From: Sesamum alatum
Taxonomy: Eukaryota; Streptophyta; Magnoliopsida; Lamiales; Pedaliaceae
Direction: 5' to 3'
Assembly: GCA_034509735.1 (NCBI GenBank)
Contig: JACGWO010000004.1
Coordinates: 25,525,395-25,589,394 of the forward strand
Length of the DNA stretch: 64,000 bases
Of this stretch, positions 35,556 to 46,102 are shown piece after piece (the first letter of the stretch is position 1; each line of letters starts with the position of its first letter). The notes under the pieces were generated by a model. It was not told the DNA's origin and did no database searches. It saw nothing but the letters and a program-made list of their open reading frames with translations. The translations under genes were made by a program, and so were the position numbers.

Positions 35556-36779
35556 CTCTTCATTGTCACACTATACCCAGGCTATGAAGTGATATTGGTT
35601 GGCTTGACTCACTATGAGATGTTGACATTAAAAAACCTACAAAAGGACATATGCAATTATTCATTATTTGTAAATTATGTGAGAAACAAAAATCAAGAAC
35701 TAGAAATAGATCTCTTTTTAGGATAAATGAAACATAGTATAACACTTCTTTCATTCTAGTCTTAGCCAGTCATAGATTTAGGCACATATATATAAAATTC
35801 ATTTACAAATGAAGATCAAAAGTACAATACATCTATCCATGAGATTAAGAAAAGTTGAAGGTGCACTAACAATCCCAATATTTCTATTTCACACTCACCA
35901 CTAGCAAAGTTTGTTCATATCAATGCAGATGAACGAAATCAAAGCGAATTCAGGTTAGCAATTTACTTACAAATTATTCCAAAAAAAAAAAATAATTGGA
36001 TGCCCACACAATCACACAATGCAAAATTAGTAGTTACTCATGCAATGTTAAGTAAGAAAACCCAAAAATACACCCACACAGTCACTATGACGCAAGATAA
36101 CTGGTGATTCCAGACCTCAAATCCACATTTAATTAAATTTCTGGACCAGATTCATAAAAGTTAAGGTAAAATCAAGAAAAATCTCAAATGTGTGTGTGTG
36201 TGTGTGTTTTTTTTTTTCTATAAAAGGTTACAAATCAAATGGCCATGACTCTACATACAAGTCAAAAAAATCATAGATCCATACGATAAGCTCAAACACA
36301 AAAACAAAATGCAAAACCCAAAATGTGAAATCAACAAACATCGATGCTTTCTTGTAAAAAGGCCAAAAAATTAAAAAAAGAAACAAAGAAAAAAGATTTC
36401 AGAGAATATATAATAAAGAAATGAACGTATACTTGAGGCAAAGAAAAGAATTGCAGCGATGAGGGGAGTCATAGAAAACCAAGAAATCTTATTAGAACGG
36501 GAGAAAGCATACTCTTCAATGTCGGAGAAGAAAGAAAAATCGGAGTCCCACTCCCATAGATAGAAATATATATTCAAAGGCTGGCAAAATCGTTTTCGTA
36601 CTCACACTCTATCATGGTTCCTAGAATTTATGGGTAGAAGAAAAGTTGAAAGGAAAACAAGAAAGTTGTTACATTTCTTAGCACATAAGAGCACAGGAGA
36701 CGGTGGAGCACGGCGAGGCAGCAAACAACGAGAAAGCGAACGGGTGATTGGGGGAGGAGAGACGAGAAAATGAAGTTTG

Positions 36780-36824
<45 letters not shown>

Positions 36825-36982
36825 GTCCAACCATTGGGTACGGGTAAATCGGGTAGCAACAGGTCGCGACCCAGTCTCAAACCCAATCATTTTAATTTAA
36901 TGGTTTGAGCCTGGGTCTGATTAAATGCATCGGCATGGGCTTGGGTCTGGACTTGGGTAATTTGGGCCTCTTGCCAGGCCTA
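35556..36982 (-). other. Inner hAT 5' region, leader/intron sequence and right subterminal zone
   Basis: No supported gene. It contains a TG microsatellite near 36189-36207, the GA run at 36783-36819, and repeated words GGGTCTG and TTGGGTC near the right end (36840-36965). These words are also present in inverted form near the left end. ORFs over the GA run are repeat artefacts. Confidence 0.5.
36783..36819. repeat. GA microsatellite
   Basis: Uninterrupted AG/GA run. It explains the serine/leucine-repeat ORFs on the opposite strand. Confidence 0.95.
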
Positions 36983-37472
36983 TTGGGAACCTTATACCCT
37001 AGCTCTACTGCATTTGCAGCATCAAACATACGTTGAAAATATCTGGAATTGCATGCATTAATAGGAATTCATGTATCATAGAAGAATTTGACTATTTCCA
37101 TACGAGCATTTTTATTTGTTTTCTTACCTGTAAGGACGCTTTTTTTGGTAGGTTAGGATCCCGGAGTAGTCCTTGGAGCAAAATAGTCACCAACTTTACT
37201 TGATTGTTTAACTTTAATGTTGTCGAGCATGTGTCTTTCCTTTTCCTACATAGATTATGCACTTTCTCCCCTTCTTTCTTGTCTTTCGATTTCTTCAATC
37301 TCATCATAATTGTCGGTGTTATCCCTTTCTATAGCATGATAATCATAGATTTTTCTATTTGAAATCTCACATCCGGAGGCAATTTAAGACATACTCTAAT
37401 GTCACCTTTCTTTCCTACCAAATGTTGTTACATTCTATTGATGCCATCACCCGTTGACACATTTCCACAATG
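36983..37472 (-). pseudogene. Outer hAT transposase, middle piece
   Basis: Minus strand from 37472: HCGNVSTGDGINRM, in-frame TAG, then QHLVGKKGDIRVCLKLP, the end of the BED region. The linker follows, and then PINACNSRYFQRMFDAANAV and ELGYKV at the inner hAT boundary. It joins 25600-27729 once the inner hAT is removed, and 49024 once the gypsy element is removed. Confidence 0.8.
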
Positions 37473-39806
37473 TGTCACGCCCCAAGTTCAAGACATGACA
37501 TAGTGGCATCACTAAATCCAGATAACATTAGTGATACTAAGGTAACAAACAAACTATCTCAAAATCCCAATAATCTTTTTTTTTTTTTGTTTTTTTACAA
37601 GTGAAATACTAAAAAAAACATTCGTCCGGATAAATGTATCCAATATATCTTCAAATTGAAATAATTTGAAACTTACAAATAAAATCCTTATACATCCAAA
37701 TCTAATAACAAATAATGAGTCTAGTAATAAGAATGTCCTTAGGAATTAAACTTCTAAAGCAGTCACCCTCCCTAATATTGTTCATCGGTTGTCCCTTCCT
37801 CTAAGTCATTTGCAGGACATATTATATATAGGGAATGAGCGACTATTGCCCAGTAAATGACTTTTCCTGTCTATTGGCTAGAGCATACAAATTATATAAT
37901 ATCATAAAGCAAGTAAAATCCACTTATCAAGGGTTTCAAAGAAACGAGTACTAGAATAGTTCAAAATATTTAAATCGCATGTACAACGATCACATTAGAA
38001 CCAAAAAGATATAAACTTGCAATGCATTTAGTGTGGCTCAGATGTGGCAAAACTATCATAGTTCGACAAAAAACGACTTGCTGTATACTCGAAAATATTA
38101 AAATCAATTTATTTAACTGATTAGTTCCTTAACTTCTGATCTCTTAAGATGGGTAAGATGTCGTTTTAGCCAACGGCCAGGCCCCATTTAACACGAGTGG
38201 GCGGGTATGAACATTTTATCGCAACCATAGTCATGCCTACTTAACAAAAGTAGGTGGGTCAGAAATACTATCAATACCGAAATAGTGCCCAACACTTGTA
38301 GGCGGGTCAGAAAATTTTCTAGACTAGCGCCCCTAAGCCCAACTTGATCTTAATAAATTTCAAGCAATAATTTAATTCATACTTCTACTAAATGATAACG
38401 AAAAATTTTCACGATTTCAACAATAAATACATATGATAAACGAAAATGAAAACATACTTATACACAATGCGAAAACACACATACATATATAAATAAGCAT
38501 GCTCATAACCGGAGCGTATATATATATATATAGGAGAGTTCTCTGGGAGAAAATTAAGTACTTGTATTTGAGTAAAAAATTTCAAGACAAAAAGAATAGA
38601 ACAGAAAACCCACTTACCTATTTCGTTCGTTCGTCCAAGTTGATCGTCGAGTCCAAATGGCCCTTGTCCTAAAAAAATAAATCATATATTACTATTGTTG
38701 TTGTTGTCGTTGTTGTTGTTATATCTACATATACATATGTATCGCAAAACTCATCACACCATCTAAGAACTCTATACTATTGTTATTATTATTAAATGTA
38801 CGTAAAATATGTACTGCAAATCCTCTCACCATTTAATAACTATACTAAATGCACTAGAGATTATCTTATTAGTAATTAATCAACAATGCTAAGCAGACCC
38901 TAAATATCCAATAATTAATAGTGGGTTGCTAGCAAAAATGAAACAAAAAATCAAATGCAAGATTCCTCCTACTGCTAGCCACTCTAAATTGATTCTACAA
39001 AATCCAAAAACTAGACATGTTTAAGATTGTTCCAAAAAGAAATTCTTTTGCTTACTCATCACACAAACCACCATAATTCATGAATCTAAAAGAATTTAGT
39101 TACTTGACTTTGGTTGTGTAACTAGAACCCACTTGTTGCCTCCACCTTTTGAAATTTCATTTCTCTACTTCTCTCTGCACCACTTTTAATTGTCTTTTTT
39201 TTGTTTTTACATTCTATCGTGGGTAGTATATATAAACCACATTTACCGTAGTTTCCTTCTATATAACTTTAATACATAGCAACACATATTATCTCCTAAT
39301 TCTTTTTATAGAATTAAAAGATTTATACTTGCTCATTACTTAATTTGATTATGCAAAATATAAATTTTAAATTTTTTATATATAACACTCACAAATATTC
39401 TATTACAAAAAAAAAAAAAAAAAAATTGAAGTGTTACGTCGTCGCACACTGATATGAAATGACCCAAATATAGAACTTTTTAAATTATCTATTATAAGAG
39501 TCGTACTGTTTCTGTTACTAATAATATGAGGATATGACGTAATTTGTTTAATAAAATGACGACCATATAAAAATTAAACCTACCTCATGAGTTATGGCGG
39601 TCACCCCTTTCAACAAATTTTCTTCTTTGGAACCATCCAAATTTCCTAGAATAGACGAGTATGTCAATTTGATTACTATATATTTAAATATAAAAGAAAT
39701 TAAAGTGTTTTCGTAGAATATGAGATACATATATATATATATATATTCCCCTAATAAATATTACTAGCAACTTATGTTGTATTGTGAAAAAGGGTCGGGT
39801 ATCACA
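37473..39806 (-). repeat. Gypsy 3' LTR
   Basis: 2334 bases. It aligns with 43489-49023 (minus its insertions) through long stretches, for example the region with GGCCAGGCCC near 38180 and near 44200, and the AT-rich block at 39190-39400. It contains a segment at about 38700-39130 not found in the other LTR and a TA run near 39729-39746. Confidence 0.85.
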
Positions 39807-39822
39807 TTCGCCCCTTCTTATG
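39807..39822 (-). other. Gypsy polypurine tract
   Basis: On the minus strand CATAAGAAGGGGCGAA directly precedes the 3' LTR. Just upstream lies CGAGGAGGAAAC, the usual purine-rich end of gypsy internal regions. Confidence 0.75.
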
Positions 39823-40223
39823 ATGAGTTTCCTCCTCGAAACTTGACGTACCTCGAATTTTAAACCGTTTTGGGCATTGTGTACCTATAGCCTCTCTAAT
39901 GCCCAAGTCTCCTCTCACTCAATGTGGGTAGACCATTGCAGTTTGACATAGTGGATAATCTTTTTCCGAAGTACCTACTCTTTTTGATTCACTATTCTCG
40001 ATCGAAATTCTTCGTAATTTAGGTTTTCTTAGATAAGAAGAGGTTTCGGTTCCAAGATAAAGCTCGGGTCTAGTAGGTAATTTTTAAGTTGAGATATGTG
40101 CAAGACGTGTACTTGGGACAATGTTGGTGCTAGTGCTAGTTGGTATGCTACCCTTCCTAGTAGTATCCGAGCTTGGGTAGCGGAAAGTAAAGAACTTGAC
40201 TCCCTATGACGGTACCCCCCCAT
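39823..40223 (-). pseudogene. Gypsy pol C-terminal end (chromodomain-side segment)
   Basis: GRVAYQLALAPTLSQVHVLH followed by ISQLKNYLLDPSFILEPKPL is the conserved segment after integrase in plant chromoviral gypsy elements. Further downstream, degraded sequence resembles the post-integrase tail. The segment before it should be integrase but is absent: sequence jumps from the end of protease (about 40240) to here. Confidence 0.8.
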
Positions 40224-40760
40224 TCTCTCGAGATATGAACCCTCTTATGCAGATGAGCAGAAGTTTATAATTTTATTTCTACAATTCACATGTGCAAAGG
40301 TCTTAACTAACCAATCCATTTCCAAGATCACATCAAACTCTCTCATACCTATCTGTATTGAGAAATGTTAAGTTTGGCATTTGCAATTCCTACCGTGCAA
40401 TTTTTTCATAAACTAGGTTAGTCGCCAGGGTTCTATCCCAAGGGGTAGCCACTCTATATGGCTCATCAAGGAATTTGGGCTTATAGTTTAAAAGCCTTGC
40501 AAATCTTTTAGCCATACCGAATGTGTCGCACCACAATCAAATAAGGTGTAAGAAACCAAAATATTAGTTGTAATAGTACTTGTTACCATATCTTTTGTGT
40601 TGTTCATTTGTTCTTGCGTCATTGCAAAGGCTCTTGCATTCCCTTTTGGCAGGTTACCTTTGGGGTTAGGGTTCATGGTACTGGTCCTTATCAGGCATGG
40701 TACAGTCAGAGATGTGGTTCTCTATCTTACCACAACGAAAGCAAGCTCCTAATGCTCGCC
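40224..40760 (-). pseudogene. Gypsy gag zinc knuckle and aspartic protease, decayed
   Basis: CFRCGKIENHISDC near 40705-40750 is a variant CCHC knuckle. ARAFAMTQEQ leads into protease, with YTLFDCGATHSV at about 40510-40560; the usual DSGATHSF serine is Cys. Later traces around PADFIV/DVILGMDWL positions are barely recognisable, and the frame ends before RT. Confidence 0.75.
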
Positions 40761-41673
40761 TACATTCTCCTATATGTCTCATATGGAAAATCTTGGACTC
40801 AGAAAGTTGAGAGTATGGTCGAGATGGCAAAGGCGAACCCCCATTAGTTGAAAGTGTGGGACGCTTGGTTGGGGCTTTTTTATCTTGGCTTTGTCCTAGG
40901 CTGGGCTACTTAGATTGTTCTCTTTATCCCTTTGTCTTATGTCCGCTTCAATTCATCTAAGGTCATGGTTTCAAATATGGCTAGGCTGACTGTATCCGAC
41001 TCTTGAGGCCCCTAGTGAACTTATGAATTTTAACTTGTGGATCTTCCATAATTGTGGATGAGTACTTTCCTAGCGCATGAAACTTCGCTGAGTATTTTAC
41101 CATTGACATGTTTGGCTCTTGGATTAAATTGTCTAATCCACCATCATTTGAAGGTGAATTGCATTAGGGAAGAAATATATAAGGTACGCCTCCCGAAACC
41201 TTAGTTATATGTTCGTCCAGGTAAAGAAGGTGATATTCCTTCCCACAATCCGCCTCACCCATCAAGAAGGGTACTGATACCCTTGGCCATATTTTCATAG
41301 GAACTTCCATTAACTCAAAGTTGTCCTCAACCTCCTTGAGCCATTTCTGAATTACTTCAGGTTCATGATCCCTATCAAAGATTGGGACATGTGCCCTCCT
41401 CAATGCCTCGTGGACTTTTGTTCTTACGTTTGCAAGGGGTTGTGGTTCCCCATGAGCTGGTTGTTCGCTCAAGCCATGAACAACCTAAGCTATTGCAGTC
41501 GCTATGGTTACTAGGCCCTCTTGCCTTACTCTCGGTTGGTTCTCCTGTGGTGGATGATGTAGAGGGGGTTCTTCATTGCGGTTGTCAAGGGGGGTTGCAT
41601 AGTGGGGCTTTTGTGTGGTTCGCCTAAGTCTACCAGCCATCACTCTACCAAAAGAGAAATGAGGAGTTGACAT
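40761..41673 (-). pseudogene. Gypsy gag, N-terminal and central part
   Basis: Start MSTPHFSFGRVMAGRLRR at 41673. A Pro/Gln/Arg-rich N-terminus is interrupted by TAG near 41487-41485. The retrotrans_gag domain continues at 41472-41164 with HEPEVIQKWLKEVEDNFELM and VPFLMGEADCGKEY. Downstream to 40761 the frame is broken repeatedly. Gag would form the particle shell. Confidence 0.8.
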
Positions 41674-41799
41674 CCAACGTAAAGCTCAAAAGAAAATCTT
41701 GGATTGAAAGTTAATTTGCACGTAAAAATCCTACTAGATGGACGGTCTACAAATAAAGAGTAACAAAAATATCATGTTTCATAAAATAAAAATATATAT

Positions 41800-42575
41800 G
41801 ATAAATACTTATGGTATGATTGTTATGAGGGAATGGGTTAGGAATGGAATGAACATTCCTAATCTTATTCCAAACACATGTTTGGTATAACTTAGGAATA
41901 GCAATAACCATTCCTTTAAGAATGCCCATTCCCATAAGTATGGGATTAGGCATTCCCCCACTTACCCATGGTTTTAGCTATTCCCAATAGATTGGGAATA
42001 GAATTTTTTTTTAAAATATTGCTAAAATAACTTTTAATAAAATTATAGTTGCAAGATTTATAATCACAAAATTATATATTATTTTGAATACATTAAATAA
42101 AATAAATACCAATATAAAATATTTAAATATGTGTTACCAAAATATAAAATATCTAAAAAAAAATAAATTCTTAAATATTTTATTAAATAAAATATAAAAT
42201 TGTTAACATCTTCATACGCATTTTACCTAATATTACTGTAAGTATGAGCATTTACCAAATAATAAATATTTATCAAAATAATTTAAATATATGAAAACGT
42301 CCAACAATACATATTATAAACTTATACTTAATTTAATATTTCAAAATAATATTTCTTATGTTATTAATGGGATGTAGCTTAGTTGTTTTTTTATTTTAAT
42401 TTTGAGTTTCATTATTTAGAAAACATATAAATGAGTAATTTGAAAAATTTTGATTTAATTCCCTTTTTCATTCCTTTGGTATACCAAACATAGGAATGGC
42501 ATACCAAAATCATTCTATTCCTAATTTCATTCCATTCCCACTCAATTACATTCCTATATACCAAAAATACCCTTA
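41800..42575. mobile_element. Non-autonomous TIR element (MITE) in the gypsy leader
   Basis: The left part (GGAATGGGTTAGGAATGG, CATGTTTGGTAT) and right part (TTGGTATACCAAACATAGG, CATTCCATTCCCAC) are inverted relative to each other over about 150 bases each. An AT-rich centre separates them. The ends are near ATACTTATGGTAT and ATATACCAAAAATACCC, with TAA/TTA beside them, which would fit a Harbinger-type 3-bp TSD. Superfamily is uncertain and ends are approximate. Confidence 0.5.
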
Positions 42576-42745
42576 GCTCTATTGACTTAAACTACTTGAA
42601 GGTAAACCTTATAATCCTATCGATAGACATGCAATTATTAACTGAAAATTAAGCAATAGTAAAAAAGAAATATTGGAGCCTAATATTTCTAGCCTACTCA
42701 ATCTAATCACCTCTTCATCCTAATCCAAATCCTAGCTATATGGAT

Positions 42746-43120
42746 CTACTCCACGGTGTCTCCACCTATGGGACCCTCATCGTCTTTATTCTCACTCTCC
42801 TCGGGGTCCTCCTCAGGCTCTTCTTCATCTTGTGATACCATGAGGTTATCAATAACCTCCTTCAAGTTAAGTATTTCGTGTTGCAAAGATTGCTAACTAG
42901 CTTCAAGTCTCTAATCTCAGTTTGAAGTTGCTCCACCTAAGCCTTACTAGAGTGTGTTTGTTCCTATAGTCTCCCCTCTAACTCGGAAATTCTTCTTGTT
43001 TGGTCTCCACAATGAAAGTCTAAACTCGTCGCTCATCCCTCCAATTTTCATTTTTCCCTTCGAACTTTGTCTAGAAGTTTCTACAAGTCTACTACCGCTT
43101 TGGACAAATCCCCATAATGT
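42746..43120 (-). pseudogene. Coiled-coil/acidic-tail ORF between gypsy 5' LTR and gag, decayed
   Basis: Reading the minus strand from about 43120: coiled-coil-like heptads (KLLDKVRREK, RRISELEGRL, VEQLQTEIRDLKLV) with several stops. After a shift of frame the sequence reads SLQHEILNLKEVIDNLMV and then an acidic tail containing DEEEPEEDPEESENKDDEG, ending in TAG at 42748-42746. This is the same architecture as the ORFs at 55590 and 57355. I do not recognise a named family. Position (after the 5' LTR, before gag, sense strand) suggests an accessory retrotransposon ORF. Confidence 0.5.
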
Positions 43121-45409
43121 TCTAATGCAATCATAACTCCACCGGTCATGTCTCCGGGAGGTCATCTACAAATACAGGATGAGAGCTCATGTGAGTTACA
43201 CACAAGGATTAATGCTTGATCAATTTTATTATTATTTTTTATCACTACTACTACTACTTCTATCTTAACACTTGATTGATAATGAGTAGCTATATAATAC
43301 TTCTAAAATGTAATAACAACGGCTATGATTCCTAATATCTGGCCAAGAATTCCGGGTAGCACCTCAAGTCAATCCTAGTTCATTCTCTTCAAAACTTTAG
43401 AAAATCAAAGTTACATCTCAAGTTTTTTCATTTATTCGAGGCTAGTTTGGGTACCAAGATCGTAAACCTAGGTCCGTTACCATTAAATGTCACGGCCCAA
43501 GTTCAGGACATGCACGACAAGATCGCTAAATTGAGACAGCTTAGTGATACTAAGCCGACAAAGAAACTATGACAAAATATATATGACTTTTATGTTTTTG
43601 TTTTTTCTATAAGCGAAATACTAAAAAAAGAACCTTCCTCATGTTAAATATAGTCAATATATCCTCAAACTGACATAATTCGAAACTAACAAACAAAATA
43701 CTTATACATCCAAATCAAATAAGACATAATGAGTCTAGTGATAGAAATGTACTTAGGAATTAAACTTCTAATGCAGTTAACATGCACAATATTGTTCTTC
43801 GTCCGTCTTCCCCTTTAACTCAACTACAAGACATATTATATATAGGGAATGAGCGACTAATAGCTCAGTAAATAGTGTTTCCTTTCTATTGGCTGAACGT
43901 GAACAATTATATGATATCATAAAGCAAGTAAAATTCACTTATCAAAGGTTTCAAACAAATGTGTACCATAACAGTTCACAATATTTAAGTCGCATGCATA
44001 ACGTATGATCACACTGGAACCAAAAAGACATGAACTTGCAATGCACTTAGTGTGGCTCAGACGTAAGAAAACTATCATAGTTTGACAAAATAGGATTTTT
44101 TGTATGCTCGAAAATATTAAAATCCATTCGTCCAACTGATCAACTTCTTTAGTTCTGATCCCATTAAGGTAGGTAAGATGCTGATTTAGCCTACGGCCAG
44201 GCCCACTTAACACTAGTAGGTGGGTCAGAATATTTTATCACAACCACAACCATACCCCACTTAACACCAATAGATGGGTCAGAAAGTTTTCGAGGCTAGC
44301 CCCTAAGCCAACTTGGTCTTAATAAATTTCGAGCAAAAATTTAATTCATACTTCTATTAATTGATGATGGAAAAATTTCACGATTTGAACAATAAATACA
44401 TGTGCTAAACGAATCGAAAACATACTTCTACAAAATGCAAAAACAAACACACTATAAATAGGCATGCTCGTAAACGAAGTATATATATGTATATATATAG
44501 GAAAGAGTTCTTTCGGAGCAAAATCCCTTTATTCGAGTAAAAATTTCCAAAACGAAAAGAATAGTAAGGAAAATCCACTTACCTATCTTGTTGGTTCGTC
44601 CAAGTTGATCATCGAGTGCAAATGACCTATGTCCTAAAAAAAATAAATCATATTATTACTTGTCTTGGGAGGTGATAGAACTCACTTGCAGGTTTCGCTT
44701 TTTTAAAACTTGATTTCTCTCTGTCTCTTTGAGCCGCTTTTAATTTCTCCTTTTTGTTTTAAAATTCTACCATAGGTAGTATATATATATATACATATAT
44801 ATATATTGCATTTACCCTAGTTACCTTCTATATAAACTTAAATGCCTAGCAATAACTATTATTTCTCAATTCTTTTTATAAAATTAAAAGTTATCTATAA
44901 TACATGCCAATTAATTAATTTTATAATCTAAAATATAAATTTTAACTTTTTTAATATATAACACTCCTAAATATTCTATGAGTTAAATCCATTCCCCCCC
45001 CCCCCCAAATGTTCAAAAAAAACCCTGTGAGACAAAAGGTGTTAATTTACCTATCTGTGATTTTAAAAACAAATAAAAAAAGCAACTTAAAGGTTTTTTT
45101 GTTTCTGTAACTATACCTGAATCTCGTTTTAGTCCTTTAGCTTTCTAGGATTTCAAAATGATCATGTAGCTTTTGAATTGTCATAATTTTGGTCCTCATT
45201 TCGCCGAAATTTTTTCAAAGCCTCAGGAAATTTCTGATGTGGCATTTTAAATTGAGGGAAACAATTTTATGGATTGATTATGCATGACATGGCAATTGCA
45301 TGATTTTAATTATAAAATTAAATGTTGACACAATCATTTAATTACAAAAGAAAGAATTATATATATATATATATGATATGTAATAAAATAATAAAAATTT
45401 AAAATTATA

Positions 45410-45655
45410 GGGATAATTGCAAAAAACTCCCCTGTGATTTCATTTATTTGCAAAATACTACTCTGTGATTTATAAATATGCTAAAAAGTTCCTCTACTTT
45501 GAAAAAATAATGCACCTTTGCCCCCATTTTTTTAACAAAAAGGGGTGTTTTTGCAGGGTTTTAGATTTTATAGGGGACTTTTAGACTATTTAAAAACCAC
45601 AGGTAGATTTTTAGCAATTTTAATAAAGTACAGGGGTGTCTTATGCAATTTTCCC
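45410..45655. mobile_element. 246-bp hairpin MITE with perfect 9-bp TSD
   Basis: Flanked by AAAATTATA at 45401-45409 and 45656-45664. The ends are GGGATAATTGCAAAAAACTC and, as right complement, GGGAAAATTGCATAAGACAC, with CCCCTGTG-type words following in both arms. Confidence 0.85.
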
Positions 45656-45709
45656 AAAATTATATAAAAAAAATTCAAAAGAAAAAAAATAAAATAGTCA
45701 TCTTCTTCC

Positions 45710-45905
45710 CCCACCCTTCCCCAGGCGGAATTTGCAAAGGGGGGTGGCGACGGGGTTCAAGAAGGGGAGGGGAGCAACGACGGGGGTCAGGAAGGGAGAG
45801 GGGGCAATGACGGGGTTGGGAAGGGGGTTGGGGGCTGGGAAAGAGGAGAGGCGGCGATGAGAGCTCGGTAGGGGGAGTGGGCCGGTGACGGGGGTGGGGG
45901 TTACT
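45710..45905 (+). repeat. G-rich low-complexity tract
   Basis: Repeated units of the type GAAGGGGAGGGGAGCAACGAC and GGGGTTGGGAAGGGGGTTGGG with many runs of three or more G on the plus strand, ending in GACGGGGGTGGGGG. Such spacing can form G-quadruplexes. No coding reading resembles a known protein. Confidence 0.8.
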
Positions 45906-46102
45906 TTTTTTTAAAAAAAATTAAAAAGTATATATTATAGTATGTATAAAATAGTTTTCTTTTTTACTTTTTCAATAAATATTTAGATATATTATAAATA
46001 TATATAATATAAAAGAATTTTAGATTTGGGCCATTCGTTTAGATCAAGCTATGAGAAAATATTGCATTTTGGGCAACACAACAAATTTCAGGAGGTTTTT
46101 TA

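Larger units (their letters stand above)
27730..36982 (-). mobile_element. Inner hAT transposon, inserted into the outer hAT transposase gene
   Basis: The left end is TAGGCCTGTCA and the right end complement is TAGGCCTGGCA. Flanking 8-mers are GTGGGAAT (27722-27729) and TTGGGAAC (36983-36990), 6 of 8 matching, as for an aged hAT 8-bp TSD. A BED-type hAT transposase lies on the minus strand. Removing the element restores the outer hAT reading frame, giving YKVPTYHELWLPLL. Minus the LINE and the solo LTR it is about 3.5 kb, normal for an autonomous hAT. Confidence 0.85.

Noticed and set aside
36602..36890. Ser-Leu repeat ORFs on the minus strand
   Set aside because: Produced by the GA microsatellite in all frames.
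37473..39806. 37473-39806 and 43489-44970 as two independent elements
   Set aside because: Shared sequence, orientation, intervening gag/protease/pol end and the shared CAATA target show they are the two LTRs of one gypsy element.
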